Positions 1 through 11,525 of a stretch of DNA of 64,000 nucleotides are shown piece by piece. Location: contig NZ_MLQS01000001.1 of NCBI RefSeq assembly GCF_001866055.1, positions 1,294,501 through 1,358,500 of the forward strand, read 5' to 3'. How positions within the stretch are numbered: position 1 is the stretch's first letter; the number at the start of each line of letters is the position of its first letter. The notes under the pieces were generated by a model. The model searched no databases, was not told the DNA's origin, and was given only the letters and a program-made list of their open reading frames with translations. Both the position numbers and the translations under genes were made by a program. Source of the DNA: Anaerobacillus alkalidiazotrophicus (GTDB lineage: Bacteria; Bacillota; Bacilli; Bacillales_H; Anaerobacillaceae).

Positions 1-1073
1 GAGCAGAGTTAATTGGTGAGCAAGAAGAAAAACTTCTCGACTATGCTGTACAGTTATCAGGAGAGTCGGAAACTTATACAAATATAAGTTTCATGGGAGA
101 GGATTATATACTTTTGTCTGAGTATCTCCCTACATTTAATATGTACTTGGTGAATTTAATTGATAAAAAGACGGCAATTGGAAATTTTGTAGATAAAAAG
201 GCCATTTTCCTTATTAGTATGTCGATTGTTTTTGTGGCGTTAATTATTGTATTTTTTATTTCAAGAAAAATGACAAATTCATTATCAAAACTAGTAAAAC
301 AAATTGAAAATGCACCAAAACAAGATTTTCATCAATACGTTACTGTAACAGGTACTTATGAAACGAGACAAATTGGTATTGCATTTAATGCGATGCTTGA
401 TGAAGTTCATGAGTATGTCGATCGGTTAGTTCTTTCTCAAAAGCAAAAACGAAAAGCAGAGCTTGCGGCACTTCAGCAGCAAATAAATCCGCATTTTTTG
501 TACAATACACTAACTTCCATTAAATTTATGGTCCTGCAAAAGGATAAAGATGATGCTGTAAATACAGTTAATTCGCTTATTTCATTATTACAAAACACGA
601 TAGGTAACGTGAGTGAAACAGTAACGATAGAGCAAGAATTAGATAACTTGAAAAACTATGTGTTTATTAATCAAAAAAGGTACGGAAATCGCATCAAAGT
701 GAACTATTTCGTAGAACCGAAGTGTTTGGAATATTATATTCCAAAATTAGTACTTCAACCGTTTATTGAAAACTCTTTTTTTCATGCTTTTAACCAAAAG
801 GCAGAAGGGTATATTAATGTTCTTATATGGCAAGAGGGTGAAACACTAATATGTGAAATTACAGATAATGGCGATGGAATGAAGGTTTCAAAAGAAAGCA
901 AGTTACCGGATACCAAGCGTAATCAGCAACTCTTTAGCGGCATCGGAGTAAAAAATGTTCATGATCGAATCCAATTAATCTATGGTGAACCCTATGGTGT
1001 AACGATTACGAGTAAAATTGGTGAAGGGACAAAGGTAAGAATTACTTTTCCAACAAATAAAGCTAAAACTTAA
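1..1073 (+). CDS. YesM-type sensor histidine kinase, C-terminal part (5' end outside window)
   Basis: The reading frame is open from nucleotide 3, so the gene begins before the window. A first Met at 93 is internal. Visible in order are the end of an extracytoplasmic sensor domain, one membrane segment (about nt 195-260), a HAMP-like linker, a His_kinase domain with the motif INPHFLYNT (phospho-acceptor His codon at nt 492), and a HATPase domain with DNGDGM and GIGVKNVHDR. This is the layout of YesM/LytS-class kinases that pair with AraC-type YesN response regulators and sense sugars. No regulator follows, so its partner is probably upstream of the window. It lies directly before the galactoside transport genes and may control them, which is an inference from position. 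Confidence 0.9.
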   Translation, partial: AELIGEQEEKLLDYAVQLSGESETYTNISFMGEDYILLSEYLPTFNMYLVNLIDKKTAIGNFVDKKAIFLISMSIVFVALIIVFFISRKMTNSLSKLVKQIENAPKQDFHQYVTVTGTYETRQIGIAFNAMLDEVHEYVDRLVLSQKQKRKAELAALQQQINPHFLYNTLTSIKFMVLQKDKDDAVNTVNSLISLLQNTIGNVSETVTIEQELDNLKNYVFINQKRYGNRIKVNYFVEPKCLEYYIPKLVLQPFIENSFFHAFNQKAEGYINVLIWQEGETLICEITDNGDGMKVSKESKLPDTKRNQQLFSGIGVKNVHDRIQLIYGEPYGVTITSKIGEGTKVRITFPTNKAKT

Positions 1074-1119
1074 ATTCAATCAGTGTGGGGGCTCCTTTAT
1101 CAATCAATAGGGCAGTGAT

Positions 1120-1166
1120 CTCACATCAAAACTTTGCGTTTTTTTAGTTTTGGTGTGGGTTTTTAC
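1120..1166 (+). terminator. Rho-independent terminator after the kinase gene
   Basis: An imperfect stem CACATCAAAACT (from about 1122) pairs with AGTTTTGGTGTG (to about 1157) and is followed by TTTTT. It separates the kinase gene from the ABC transporter operon. Confidence 0.65.
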
Positions 1167-1320
1167 TGTCTTTTCTAATTATGAGAATAAAATTTTTATG
1201 AAATCTAAAAATATTCCAATTTTGCTAACCGCAAAAATAAAACAATAAAAATATCACAAATTTAAGAAGATATCGTCCTAACGGTAGCATTTAAACCAAT
1301 GCTAATATGAAAAGTGTAAG

Positions 1321-1334
1321 AGGAAGCGCTTACA
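1321..1334 (+). promoter_or_regulatory. cre-like box
   Basis: AGGAAGCGCTTACA has the central AAGCGCTT core of a CcpA site, with two mismatches to TGWAANCGNTNWCA. It sits 33 bases before the start codon of the binding-protein gene and overlaps an inverted repeat TGTAAG...CTTACA (1315-1334). It could equally be the operator of another LacI-family regulator. Confidence 0.4.
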
Positions 1335-1366
1335 AAAAAGTCACTAAGACACGGGGGGAAGAAAAA

Positions 1367-2650
1367 ATGAGGAAAATAATCATTGGTTTGTTATTAGTAA
1401 GTTTCATGATGTTAGCTGCTTGTTCATCTGGTTCTAATGAAACAGCTTCTGAAACAGAAACAGAAAAAATTACAGTCTGGGCTTGGGATCCGAATTTTAA
1501 CATTAAAGCAATGAATTTGGCGAAAGATGCCTATGCTTCAGTAAATCCAGATTTTGAAATTGAAATTATTGAATACGCTCAAAATGATATTATTCAAAAA
1601 TTAAACACAAGTTTAAGCTCTGGAACAAAATCAGGATTGCCAAACATCGTTTTAATAGAAGATTACCGTGCACAAAGCTTTCTTCAAGCTTATCCAGATG
1701 CATTCCACAAACTAACGGGTTCTTTTAATACTAATGATTTTGCACAGTATAAAATTGCTCCAACTAGTTTAAATGGAGAAAATTACGGCCTCCCGTTTGA
1801 TACTGGGGTTACTGGGATGTATGTACGAACTGATTATTTAGAGCAAGCTGGATATACAATAGATGATGTTACGAATATTGATTGGAATCAATACATTGAA
1901 ATCGGTAAAAAAGTAAAAGAAGTTACAGGAAAGCATATGCTTACTCTTGATCCGAACGATCTAGGTCTTGTTCGCATGATGATTCAATCAAGTGGTTCAT
2001 GGTATTTGAAAGAAGATGGTACTACACCTGATTTAATTGAAAATGAAGCATTGAAAGAAGCATTTGCTTTATATAAAGAATTAATCGAAGCTGACTTAGT
2101 GAAACCAGTTTCTGATTGGAGTCAATTCTTAGCAGGATTTAATGGCGGAGATGTAGCCACGGTAGTAACAGGTAATTGGATTACGCCTTCAGTCAAAGCA
2201 GAAGCTTCGCAATCTGGAAATTGGGCAGTCGTTGCACAACCTAGACTTCCTGGAATGGCGAATTCAGTTAACGCGTCTAACTTAGGGGGAAGCTCTTGGT
2301 ATGTGTTAGATCTTGATGGAAAAGAGGAAGCTACCGATTTCTTAGCCAAAACTTTCGGATCAAATGTTGAGTTGTATCAAAACTTCGTTACAGAAATTGG
2401 TGCAATGGGGACGTACAACCCAGCTTCTGAAGGTGAGGCGTATCAAGTAGAAGACGAATTTTTTGGTGGGCAACAAATTCTTGTTGATTTCTCAAAATGG
2501 TCTGAAGCGATCCCTCAAGTAAACTATGGATTACACACTTATGTTGTGGAAGATATATTAGTAGTAGCAATGCAGGATTACCTAAATGGAAAAGACATTG
2601 ATAGTGCTCTTAAAGACGCTCAACAACAAGCTGATGCTCAAATTAGATAA
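1367..2650 (+). CDS. Sugar ABC transporter substrate-binding lipoprotein
   Basis: Extracellular receptor of a family-1 (MalE/UgpB-like) sugar importer, 427 residues. The start at 1367 is chosen because a G-rich Shine-Dalgarno stretch (about 1353-1360) precedes it and it begins the signal peptide. An upstream in-frame ATG at 1307 would add 20 residues that do not fit a signal peptide. The lipobox MMLAAC places the lipidated Cys at residue 19. The mature protein starts with a Ser/Glu/Thr-rich linker and then the SBP_bac_1 fold, with features such as ITVWAWDPNF and GGSSWYVLD. It is followed by two permeases and lacZ, so a beta-galactoside or galacto-oligosaccharide ligand is likely but not proven. 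Confidence 0.88.
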   Translation: MRKIIIGLLLVSFMMLAACSSGSNETASETETEKITVWAWDPNFNIKAMNLAKDAYASVNPDFEIEIIEYAQNDIIQKLNTSLSSGTKSGLPNIVLIEDYRAQSFLQAYPDAFHKLTGSFNTNDFAQYKIAPTSLNGENYGLPFDTGVTGMYVRTDYLEQAGYTIDDVTNIDWNQYIEIGKKVKEVTGKHMLTLDPNDLGLVRMMIQSSGSWYLKEDGTTPDLIENEALKEAFALYKELIEADLVKPVSDWSQFLAGFNGGDVATVVTGNWITPSVKAEASQSGNWAVVAQPRLPGMANSVNASNLGGSSWYVLDLDGKEEATDFLAKTFGSNVELYQNFVTEIGAMGTYNPASEGEAYQVEDEFFGGQQILVDFSKWSEAIPQVNYGLHTYVVEDILVVAMQDYLNGKDIDSALKDAQQQADAQIR

Positions 2651-2696
2651 AAAATAAAATGTTAATGTTTGCAAAGTTAGTATAGTAAAAAGGTTT

Positions 2697-2777
2697 GAGT
2701 TTCAGTAACTTCGTTGAATTTGTCTCTTTGTGACTATGTACGGTCTAGTTTCTCATCAGCGAGTGATACTGAAACTC
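2697..2777 (+). promoter_or_regulatory. Long-range stem between binding-protein and permease genes
   Basis: GAGTTTCAGTA (2697-2707) is exactly complementary to TACTGAAACTC (2767-2777), an 11-bp stem around 59 bases. It has no U-tract. Its position after the binding-protein gene fits an mRNA-stabilising or attenuating structure that keeps receptor expression above permease expression. Confidence 0.5.
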
Positions 2778-2810
2778 TATCTTTTTTAGAAAGGTAAGGA
2801 GTGACTTCCC

Positions 2811-3767
2811 GTGATTCAAACCAAGACTAATGTAAATCAAGATATAGTTTCAAGAAAACCAAACTACAGCAGACCACATAAAAAGCCTAGAAGTAGTATT
2901 AAAACAAAAAGTACTATTATTGGTTGGGTATTTATTGGCTTTTCTGTATTTCTTATCGGGTTGTTTTACTTTTACCCAATGGCTCAAGCGCTATTATTAT
3001 CTTTTCAATCGGGAACAGGAACGAATTTACAATACGTTGGACTAGATAATTATAGGCGCTTATTAGGAGACCCTACATTTCATGCATCTGTAAGAAATAC
3101 AGTGATTTACCTTCTTGTTCAAGTACCAGTTATGATTATATTAGCTTTACTGTTCTCAGTTTTATTAAATGACAAGAAATTAAAGTTTAAAGGTTTTTAT
3201 CGAACTGCAATCTTTTTACCATGTGTTACCTCATTAGTTGCCTATTCCGTTGTTTTTAAATATTTGTTTGGTTCTGACGGATTAATAAATATGATGCTTA
3301 TAAATTTGTCTATCATTTCTCAACCAATTCAGTGGATAACCGATCCCTTCTGGGCAAAAATTACGATCATTATTGCCATTACATGGCGTTGGACAGGGTA
3401 TAATATGATTTTCTATTTATCAGCACTTCAAAACATTGATAATTCGATCTATGAAGCTGCAAGAATTGATGGAGCAAATGCTTTTCAACAGTTCTTTAAA
3501 ATTACTATTCCTATGCTAAAACCTATTATATTATTTACTTCAATAACGTCTACAATAGGTACTCTTCAGTTATTTGATGAGGTTATGAATATCACTGGTG
3601 GTGGACCGGGAAATGCCACTTTAACAATTTCCCAATATATTTATAATATCTCATTTAAATATACTCCAGACTTTGGTTACGCGGCTACTGTATCGTACGC
3701 TATTGTGTTTATGATTGTCTTCTTTTCTATTATTCAGTTTAAAGTAGCAGGTGATAAAAATGTCTAA
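2811..3767 (+). CDS. Sugar ABC transporter permease (MalF/UgpA type)
   Basis: Inner-membrane subunit of the importer, 318 residues. It starts at GTG 2811, with AAGGAG about 10 bases upstream. About 30 polar N-terminal residues precede six predicted membrane spans. The cytoplasmic EAA loop is visible as YEAARIDGANAFQQFF (region of nt 3450-3500), which docks the ATPase. No ATPase gene is present in the operon. In Bacillus such importers share an MsmX-type ATPase encoded elsewhere, which is the likely situation here. Its end overlaps the next gene by 8 bases. Confidence 0.9.
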   Translation: MIQTKTNVNQDIVSRKPNYSRPHKKPRSSIKTKSTIIGWVFIGFSVFLIGLFYFYPMAQALLLSFQSGTGTNLQYVGLDNYRRLLGDPTFHASVRNTVIYLLVQVPVMIILALLFSVLLNDKKLKFKGFYRTAIFLPCVTSLVAYSVVFKYLFGSDGLINMMLINLSIISQPIQWITDPFWAKITIIIAITWRWTGYNMIFYLSALQNIDNSIYEAARIDGANAFQQFFKITIPMLKPIILFTSITSTIGTLQLFDEVMNITGGGPGNATLTISQYIYNISFKYTPDFGYAATVSYAIVFMIVFFSIIQFKVAGDKNV

Positions 3768-4584
3768 ATTAAAACGAGTATTTATCTATGTTTTTCTAAC
3801 TGGAGCTGCTATTGTCTCGATATTTCCATTTTTATGGATGATAGTAAGTGCGACAAATCGATCGGTGGATGTGACAAAAGGTAGATTATTACCTGGAACT
3901 CACCTTTTTGAAAACTTTCAAAATTTAATAGAGACTGTTAATCTCGTACCGTCTCTAATTAATTCTGCAAAAATATCTATTTCGACGACGGTACTTTCTC
4001 TTCTAATTGCATCTTTAGCGGGTTATGGATTTGAAATTTATCGAAGTAAGGCAAAGGATGTTGTCTTTAATATTTTACTTTTATCAATGATGATCCCTTT
4101 TGCAGCTTTAATGGTACCATTGTTCCGCATGTTTGCTGGATTTTCTCAAGTAGTTCCTTTTATTGGCATTAATACATTGTCAGCAGTTGTTTTACCGACT
4201 CTTACAACTGCATTTCTTATCTTTTTTTTCCGCCAAAGTACAAAAATGTTTCCTAAGGAGTTACTTGAAGCTGGACGTATAGATGGATTAACGGAAATAG
4301 GAGTGTTTTTCAGGATTTACGTTCCAACCATGAAAACAACGTATGCTGCAGCAGCTATTATTACGTTTATGGCCAGCTGGAACAACTATTTATGGCCGTT
4401 AGTCGTCTTACAATCTACAGATAAAATGACAATCCCGTTACTTATATCGAATTTAGGATCAAGTTATGCACCTGATTTTGGAGTAATTATGACTGCCATC
4501 GTTATAGCAACACTACCAACCGCTTTTATCTTCTTTATTATGCAGAAGCATTTCGTTGCTGGAATGATGGGATCAATCAAATAG
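3760..4584 (+). CDS. Sugar ABC transporter permease (MalG/UgpE type)
   Basis: Second permease of the galactoside importer, 274 residues. ATG at 3760 is preferred over an in-frame GTG at 3751 because the AGGTG motif around 3750 is then correctly spaced. It overlaps the upstream gene by 8 bases, indicating translational coupling. Six membrane spans are predicted. The ATPase-contact loop reads LLEAGRIDGLTEIGVFF, with Gly in place of the second Ala of the usual EAA, a tolerated variation in this family. The C-terminus KHFVAGMMGSIK is typical of MalG-type proteins. Confidence 0.9.
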   Translation: MSKLKRVFIYVFLTGAAIVSIFPFLWMIVSATNRSVDVTKGRLLPGTHLFENFQNLIETVNLVPSLINSAKISISTTVLSLLIASLAGYGFEIYRSKAKDVVFNILLLSMMIPFAALMVPLFRMFAGFSQVVPFIGINTLSAVVLPTLTTAFLIFFFRQSTKMFPKELLEAGRIDGLTEIGVFFRIYVPTMKTTYAAAAIITFMASWNNYLWPLVVLQSTDKMTIPLLISNLGSSYAPDFGVIMTAIVIATLPTAFIFFIMQKHFVAGMMGSIK

Positions 4585-4607
4585 ATTTATAAAGGATGTG
4601 TTTGTGA

Positions 4608-7664
<3,057 letters not shown>

Positions 7665-7710
7665 AAAAGTCGAAAAGCATATCGAATTTGGTATGTTTTT
7701 CGACTTTTTA
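7665..7710 (+). terminator. Rho-independent terminator after lacZ
   Basis: AAAAAGTCGAAAAGCATA pairs with TATGTTTTTCGACTTTTT almost perfectly, with a T-run at the end. It closes the galactoside operon. Confidence 0.85.
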
Positions 7711-8204
7711 CTTTTGGTGGACGGTACTAGTTAATGAATATTATGATTATGAACTACGTTGTTCACATTCTATCTAGGCCAACCTAGGGCTTATGGATGG
7801 AGCAGGCAAGAGAAGATGGAGGTCTAGGTGGAGATCGTGGACGTATCCAAAGGCAACCGATCCTTATAGAAATGGCGGAGGAATTACTTAACTATCCAGA
7901 AGTCATAGGATATAATTTATCCTCATCTACATCAGCCAACTCAACTGATTTTGAACAAAAATTTGCGCCTAACCCGGACTAAATCAGAGATTCTGAAGGG
8001 GAATGCGACGTAAATTTTTTGTTCAAAAGGAAACCTAACGATTATAGGAATAATGGCTGTGGATTAAATGATTAAGGGATGAATAATTTTCGTACCTTCT
8101 TTAACGACAAAAACCAATTTTTCTTTGGTGTATGTTACTTTTATAGAAACGAAACACTAACCATGAAGTTGATTTATGAATAAATATAGAAAGTTGGAAC
8201 AAAT
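7711..8204 (+). other. Gene-poor stretch with a doubtful 61-codon ORF (7797-7982)
   Basis: About 490 bases without a convincing gene. One frame stays open from ATG 7797 to 7982. It begins MEQAREDGGLGGDRGRIQRQ and contains AEELLNYPEVIGYN, a protein-like amino-acid mix. No ribosome binding site precedes the ATG, a stop lies just upstream, and I recognise no family. The codon use and higher G+C of 7780-7880 differ from the neighbours. It may be a relic of a lost gene. The rest (8000-8190) is A+T-rich and probably holds the promoter of the HAD gene. Confidence 0.3.
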
Positions 8205-8984
8205 ATGAAAGATCGAAGCGTTATTTTTTTTGATATTGACGGAACGTTACTCACTCATGAAAAAGAATTACCAAGGAAAACAAAAGAAGCAATATTTACA
8301 TTAAAGGAATATGACCATAAGGTAGCAATAGCAACAGGGAGAGCCCCATTTATGTTTGAGAACTTACGTAAAGAATTAGACATAAATACGTATGTAAGTT
8401 ATAACGGTCAGTATTGTGTATTAAATGGAGAAGTCTTATATACAAATCCTTTAAGGATACCACCTCTAGAAAATTTAACCGAAATGGCTCTTGGAAACAA
8501 TCACCCTGTTGTTTTTATGGACCATGAAGATATGAAAGCAAATGTCCCAGAACATGATTATATAAAAGAAAGCATCGATACGTTAAAAATTAACCACTTT
8601 CCAACTCATGATCCTCATTATTATATAGGGCGAGACTTATATCAAACACTTCTTTTCTGTCCGGAAGGGGAAGAGAAACAATATGAACAAGAATTTCTAG
8701 ACTTCGATTTTGTTAGATGGCACCCTGTTTCTGTAGATATACTTCCAAAAGGTGGGTCAAAAGCCAAAGGTATTGAAAAGATAGTGGAGAAGCTAGGATT
8801 TGCACCAGAAAATCAATATGCTTTTGGAGACGGATTAAATGATATGGAAATGCTCTCAACGGTAAAAAATAGTGTAGCAATGGGAAATGCACATGAAAAG
8901 GTAAAATCAGTTGCAAAATATGTAACTAGATCTGTTGATGATAATGGAATTTCCCATGGTCTTCAAATGGTTGGGTTGTTATAG
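8205..8984 (+). CDS. Cof-type HAD-IIB family phosphatase
   Basis: A 259-residue HAD-superfamily hydrolase that dephosphorylates small phosphorylated metabolites such as sugar phosphates. Motif I FFDIDGTLL carries the nucleophile Asp10 and the acid Asp12. Motif II ATGRAP, a motif III Lys in GGSKAKGIEK, and motif IV AFGDGLNDMEML are all present. A C2-type (IIB) cap lies between motifs II and III. The length is normal for the family. No strong Shine-Dalgarno sequence is visible; the start is placed by the conserved N-terminus. It is monocistronic, with a terminator shared with the convergent gene. Substrate unknown. Confidence 0.88.
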   Translation: MKDRSVIFFDIDGTLLTHEKELPRKTKEAIFTLKEYDHKVAIATGRAPFMFENLRKELDINTYVSYNGQYCVLNGEVLYTNPLRIPPLENLTEMALGNNHPVVFMDHEDMKANVPEHDYIKESIDTLKINHFPTHDPHYYIGRDLYQTLLFCPEGEEKQYEQEFLDFDFVRWHPVSVDILPKGGSKAKGIEKIVEKLGFAPENQYAFGDGLNDMEMLSTVKNSVAMGNAHEKVKSVAKYVTRSVDDNGISHGLQMVGLL

Positions 8985-9005
8985 CAATAGCATTAAAACA
9001 AGAAA

Positions 9006-9060
9006 AACAGCCTTTTTAAGATAGTTGTTTCTACTTTAAAAAGGCTGTTCTTTAATTTTT
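9006..9060 (+). terminator. Bidirectional terminator between convergent genes
   Basis: AACAGCCTTTTTAA (9006-9019) pairs with TTAAAAAGGCTGTT (9036-9049). A/T runs flank both sides, so it can serve the HAD gene (+) and the convergent gene (-). Confidence 0.75.
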
Positions 9061-9748
9061 ATCTTTTAGCTTTGGTAGAAAACTTTCTAAAAGAGATCCC
9101 TCCACCTAGCAACACAATAGACGCTACGATAATAGCAAAAATCGTTAATTGAGAAGTGTTTGAATTACTTGTGTCACTTAAAGTAAGCGAAGCGGCATCA
9201 GCAACTATATCTGCTGCTTCTTCTGTTAGTTCCATTGTATTTCTTGTAGAAAGTTCTGCTCTTTCCTCTGGTGTTGGTGCGTCGATGTGATCTGTGTTTG
9301 AAACAGGTTCGTCCATTGTGGATACTGGTAAATCGAGTGTTACTGCTTCAATTCCTTCAACTACTTGGATATCATCAGTGCCGAATATTTCATATAGGTG
9401 TTTGGCATAGGACTCTTTAAAAGGGATAATGCCAATTTCAATTTTACCCTCGTGAGGTCCTGTATTTGTTACCTTAAACCCAATATCGCTGAAATCCCCA
9501 CTTTTTTCTCCAAATAAGAGATGATCGATTTCTCGATGCTTATTCATTAATTCTTCGCTTTTATATCCGTTGTAGTCTTGTGGAAGTTCCCGGACTGTAC
9601 TAACATCCTCATTAATTTCAATAAGTTCTCTTGTTTTTGGTTCATCAGAATTTGCGAACACGCCACTTGTTGTTATGAGTGTAAGACAACTCCCAATCAA
9701 CAATCCTTTAAACCATATCGATTCTAATATCTTCATTTTCTTTTTCAT
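9059..9748 (-). CDS. Secreted, C-terminally membrane-anchored protein of unknown function
   Basis: 229 residues, preceded on the minus strand by AGGAGG seven bases before the ATG. A Sec signal peptide runs from MKKKMKILES to about GVFANSDEP. The extracytoplasmic middle is rich in Glu, Asp and Thr and has no recognised domain. It contains a stretch that looks like a small alpha/beta fold (around KIEIGIIPFKESYAKHLYEIFG). A single membrane span (TIFAIIVASIVLLGGGISF) followed by KFSTKAKR anchors it, with the C-terminus inside. I do not recognise the family. Its neighbours give no functional hint. Confidence 0.7.
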   Translation of the reverse strand: MKKKMKILESIWFKGLLIGSCLTLITTSGVFANSDEPKTRELIEINEDVSTVRELPQDYNGYKSEELMNKHREIDHLLFGEKSGDFSDIGFKVTNTGPHEGKIEIGIIPFKESYAKHLYEIFGTDDIQVVEGIEAVTLDLPVSTMDEPVSNTDHIDAPTPEERAELSTRNTMELTEEAADIVADAASLTLSDTSNSNTSQLTIFAIIVASIVLLGGGISFRKFSTKAKR

Positions 9749-10181
9749 AGTTTTGTCCTCCTAAATTAATCAGTGTTTATTAAGTGATTTTCACCACTTT
9801 AATGGTGTTGTTTCTGAAATAATAAAAATAATCGTTCTTAACAAAGAGTGTTTTATCTATACGGTTTTGCTTTACTTCTTCGATTTACTCAATTAGACGA
9901 GTTGATTCAATTTTCGTTACACTTTTTTGAAATAATTATCATTGATTTCTAACAAATATTTTTTTAATGTTCCAGTTAGTCTTTGAAACTGAGAGTGAAG
10001 GTAGCATAGGAGCCGATAATGTCCCATTAGCTTGTTATCCTAACAGAATAGGGAACGTAATGTAGCTAGCGTTCCCTTTGATCAGGCTAATCTAATATTG
10101 AAGCCTCAATAATAGGGTTCTTTACTCACATTTTCCCACCCAGAAAAACTCTAATTATCCTAAATTCGACACTAGAAATAA
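9749..10181. other. Non-coding stretch with one orphan hairpin
   Basis: 433 bases without a gene. The first 150 should hold the promoter of the minus-strand gene. AGGGAACG (10050-10057) pairs with CGTTCCCT (10070-10077), followed by a short T-rich stretch. It resembles a leftover terminator with no gene attached. It lies before the decayed protease gene, which suggests deletion of material here. Confidence 0.4.
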
Positions 10182-10683
10182 AATGTCCAACAAGGAAGGG
10201 ACTTCTTTTCAAGGAATAATCAAAATGTTGAAGTAGGTACAGGATCAGGTGTCATCTTTCAAAAAGAAAATGGAAAAGCGTATATTGTAACGAATTCACA
10301 TGTGATTGAAGGAGCGCAACAAGTCGAAGATGTATTGAAGAATACGAATAGAGTGACAGCTGATGTTATTGGCGATGATCCATTAACAAATTTAGCCGTG
10401 TTACAGATCGATGACACGGATATAACTCATGTGGCTTCTTTCGGTAATTCAGAACAATTACGAGTCGGTGAATCTGTTATTGCGATTGGCAATCCACTAG
10501 GGTTAGAGTTTTCTCATACGGTTACCCAAGGAATTATTAGTGCGACAGAAAGAAATAAATATACCGATCATGACAAACAACGGTCAATGGACATTATCGG
10601 TTATTCAAACAGATGCAGCTATAAACCCTGGAAATAGTGGTGGAGCTTTAGTTAATGGAAATGGTGAAGTTGGAGTATCCTAA
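10182..10683 (+). pseudogene. HtrA/DegP-type serine protease, fragment with frameshift
   Basis: A remnant of the trypsin-like domain of an HtrA protease, normally a membrane-anchored quality-control protease. The frame from 10182 reads EVGTGSGVIF, then the catalytic His in TNSHVIEG, the catalytic Asp in DPLTNLAVL, and [20 protein letters not shown]. Near 10570 the frame shifts. The other frame continues [20 protein letters not shown] with the catalytic Ser, then stops at 10681. The N-terminal membrane anchor, the rest of the protease domain and the PDZ domain are missing. No start codon or ribosome binding site fits. It cannot make an active enzyme. Confidence 0.85.
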
Positions 10684-10799
10684 ATTTTAGACATATGCTT
10701 GAATTTATTCCTCTGTTTCGAATAAAAAAAGCCAAAGAGTAAGTACTAATAACTCACAAATAAACTTATAAAAAATAAAAAACATATGCAAACGTCCAG

Positions 10800-10827
10800 A
10801 CATTTATACCCGTATCTGCATAAGGTA
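10800..10827 (+). promoter_or_regulatory. Possible sigma-K promoter of the YjcZ-like gene
   Basis: ACA at 10800-10802 and CATAAGGTA at 10819-10827 are separated by 16 bases. This matches the sigma-K pattern mACm-N16-17-CATANNNTA known from Bacillus. The spacing to the start codon is plausible. It fits mother-cell expression of a spore-coat-type small protein. Confidence 0.4.
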
Positions 10828-10867
10828 AAAGTGAAAGGAAAGTTATTTTATGAAAGGGTGGGATTTT

Positions 10868-10999
10868 ATGTACGGTTGTTATGATCCATGTGGTTACGGC
10901 TACGGATACGCTCCTACGTATGGTGCTGGTAGAGGATTTGCACTGATTGTAGTGCTATTTATCCTTCTAGTAATTATTGGAGCTGCTTGGGTAAAATAA
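10868..10999 (+). CDS. YjcZ family small sporulation protein
   Basis: A 43-residue protein. The N-terminal half is rich in Tyr, Gly and Cys ([14 protein letters not shown]). The C-terminal half is one membrane span ([18 protein letters not shown]). This Gly/Tyr head plus [11 protein letters not shown] tail is the signature of the YjcZ/YhjA-like small sporulation proteins of Bacillaceae, whose exact role is unknown. ATG 10868 is favoured by AAAGGGTGG just upstream; an in-frame ATG at 10850 would add six residues. It is monocistronic with a strong terminator behind it. It supports a spore-forming host. Confidence 0.85.
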   Translation: MYGCYDPCGYGYGYAPTYGAGRGFALIVVLFILLVIIGAAWVK

Positions 11000-11006
11000 A
11001 TTAAGA

Positions 11007-11056
11007 TTTATCAAAAGAGTGCCCGTAAATTTATGGGCACTCTTTTGATAAATTTA
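11007..11056 (+). terminator. Strong terminator after the YjcZ-like gene
   Basis: TTTATCAAAAGAGTGCCC pairs with GGGCACTCTTTTGATAAA (11035-11052) without mismatch around an 11-base loop. Confidence 0.9.
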
Positions 11057-11525
11057 TTCTTGTACGAGTAATAAGTCCTTTGCTCAGTTAAACAAAATTA
11101 GCAACAACTTAAGGCTTTACACCCTATCGGTTTAAGGTTTAAAAATTTTGAACTGAAAAGTAAAAATAATGAAAACTTTAAACAATACTAGCAAAATCAA
11201 GATAGACAATGGACATATTTTGTCCATTGTCTATCTTTTTAGTTAATTTTCCTATATATTAATTATATTAGGGTGTATTTAATAATTACCAAAACAGAGC
11301 CACATAAATCATAACTGTTTCAAACTTTTTAACATGACTAGATATAAATTCTTAGTGGCGAAAATATTGAATGATATTTTTTATGGTGATTTTAGGTAGT
11401 AATTAAAAAGCTTAAAAATATGTTAAATATGGATAGAAATAATAATTCGTGTTTAGAGTAATAGTTCTTTCAGTGATTTGCAGTTAAACTTATGAGTCTA
11501 AAAAATTCAATAAGGTGAGGTTTGA
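11057..11525. other. Non-coding stretch with an orphan terminator-like hairpin
   Basis: About 470 very A+T-rich bases before the first orphan binding-protein gene. AAGATAGACAATGGACA (about 11200-11216) pairs with TGTCCATTGTCTATCTT (about 11222-11238), followed by TTTAG. It is a perfect 17-bp stem of terminator type with no gene in front of it. Otherwise I see no ORF or clear promoter. Confidence 0.6.

Noticed and set aside
2122..2570. Minus-strand ORFs inside the first binding-protein gene
   Set aside because: Shadows of a strongly supported lipoprotein gene; no ribosome binding site and no protein-like content.
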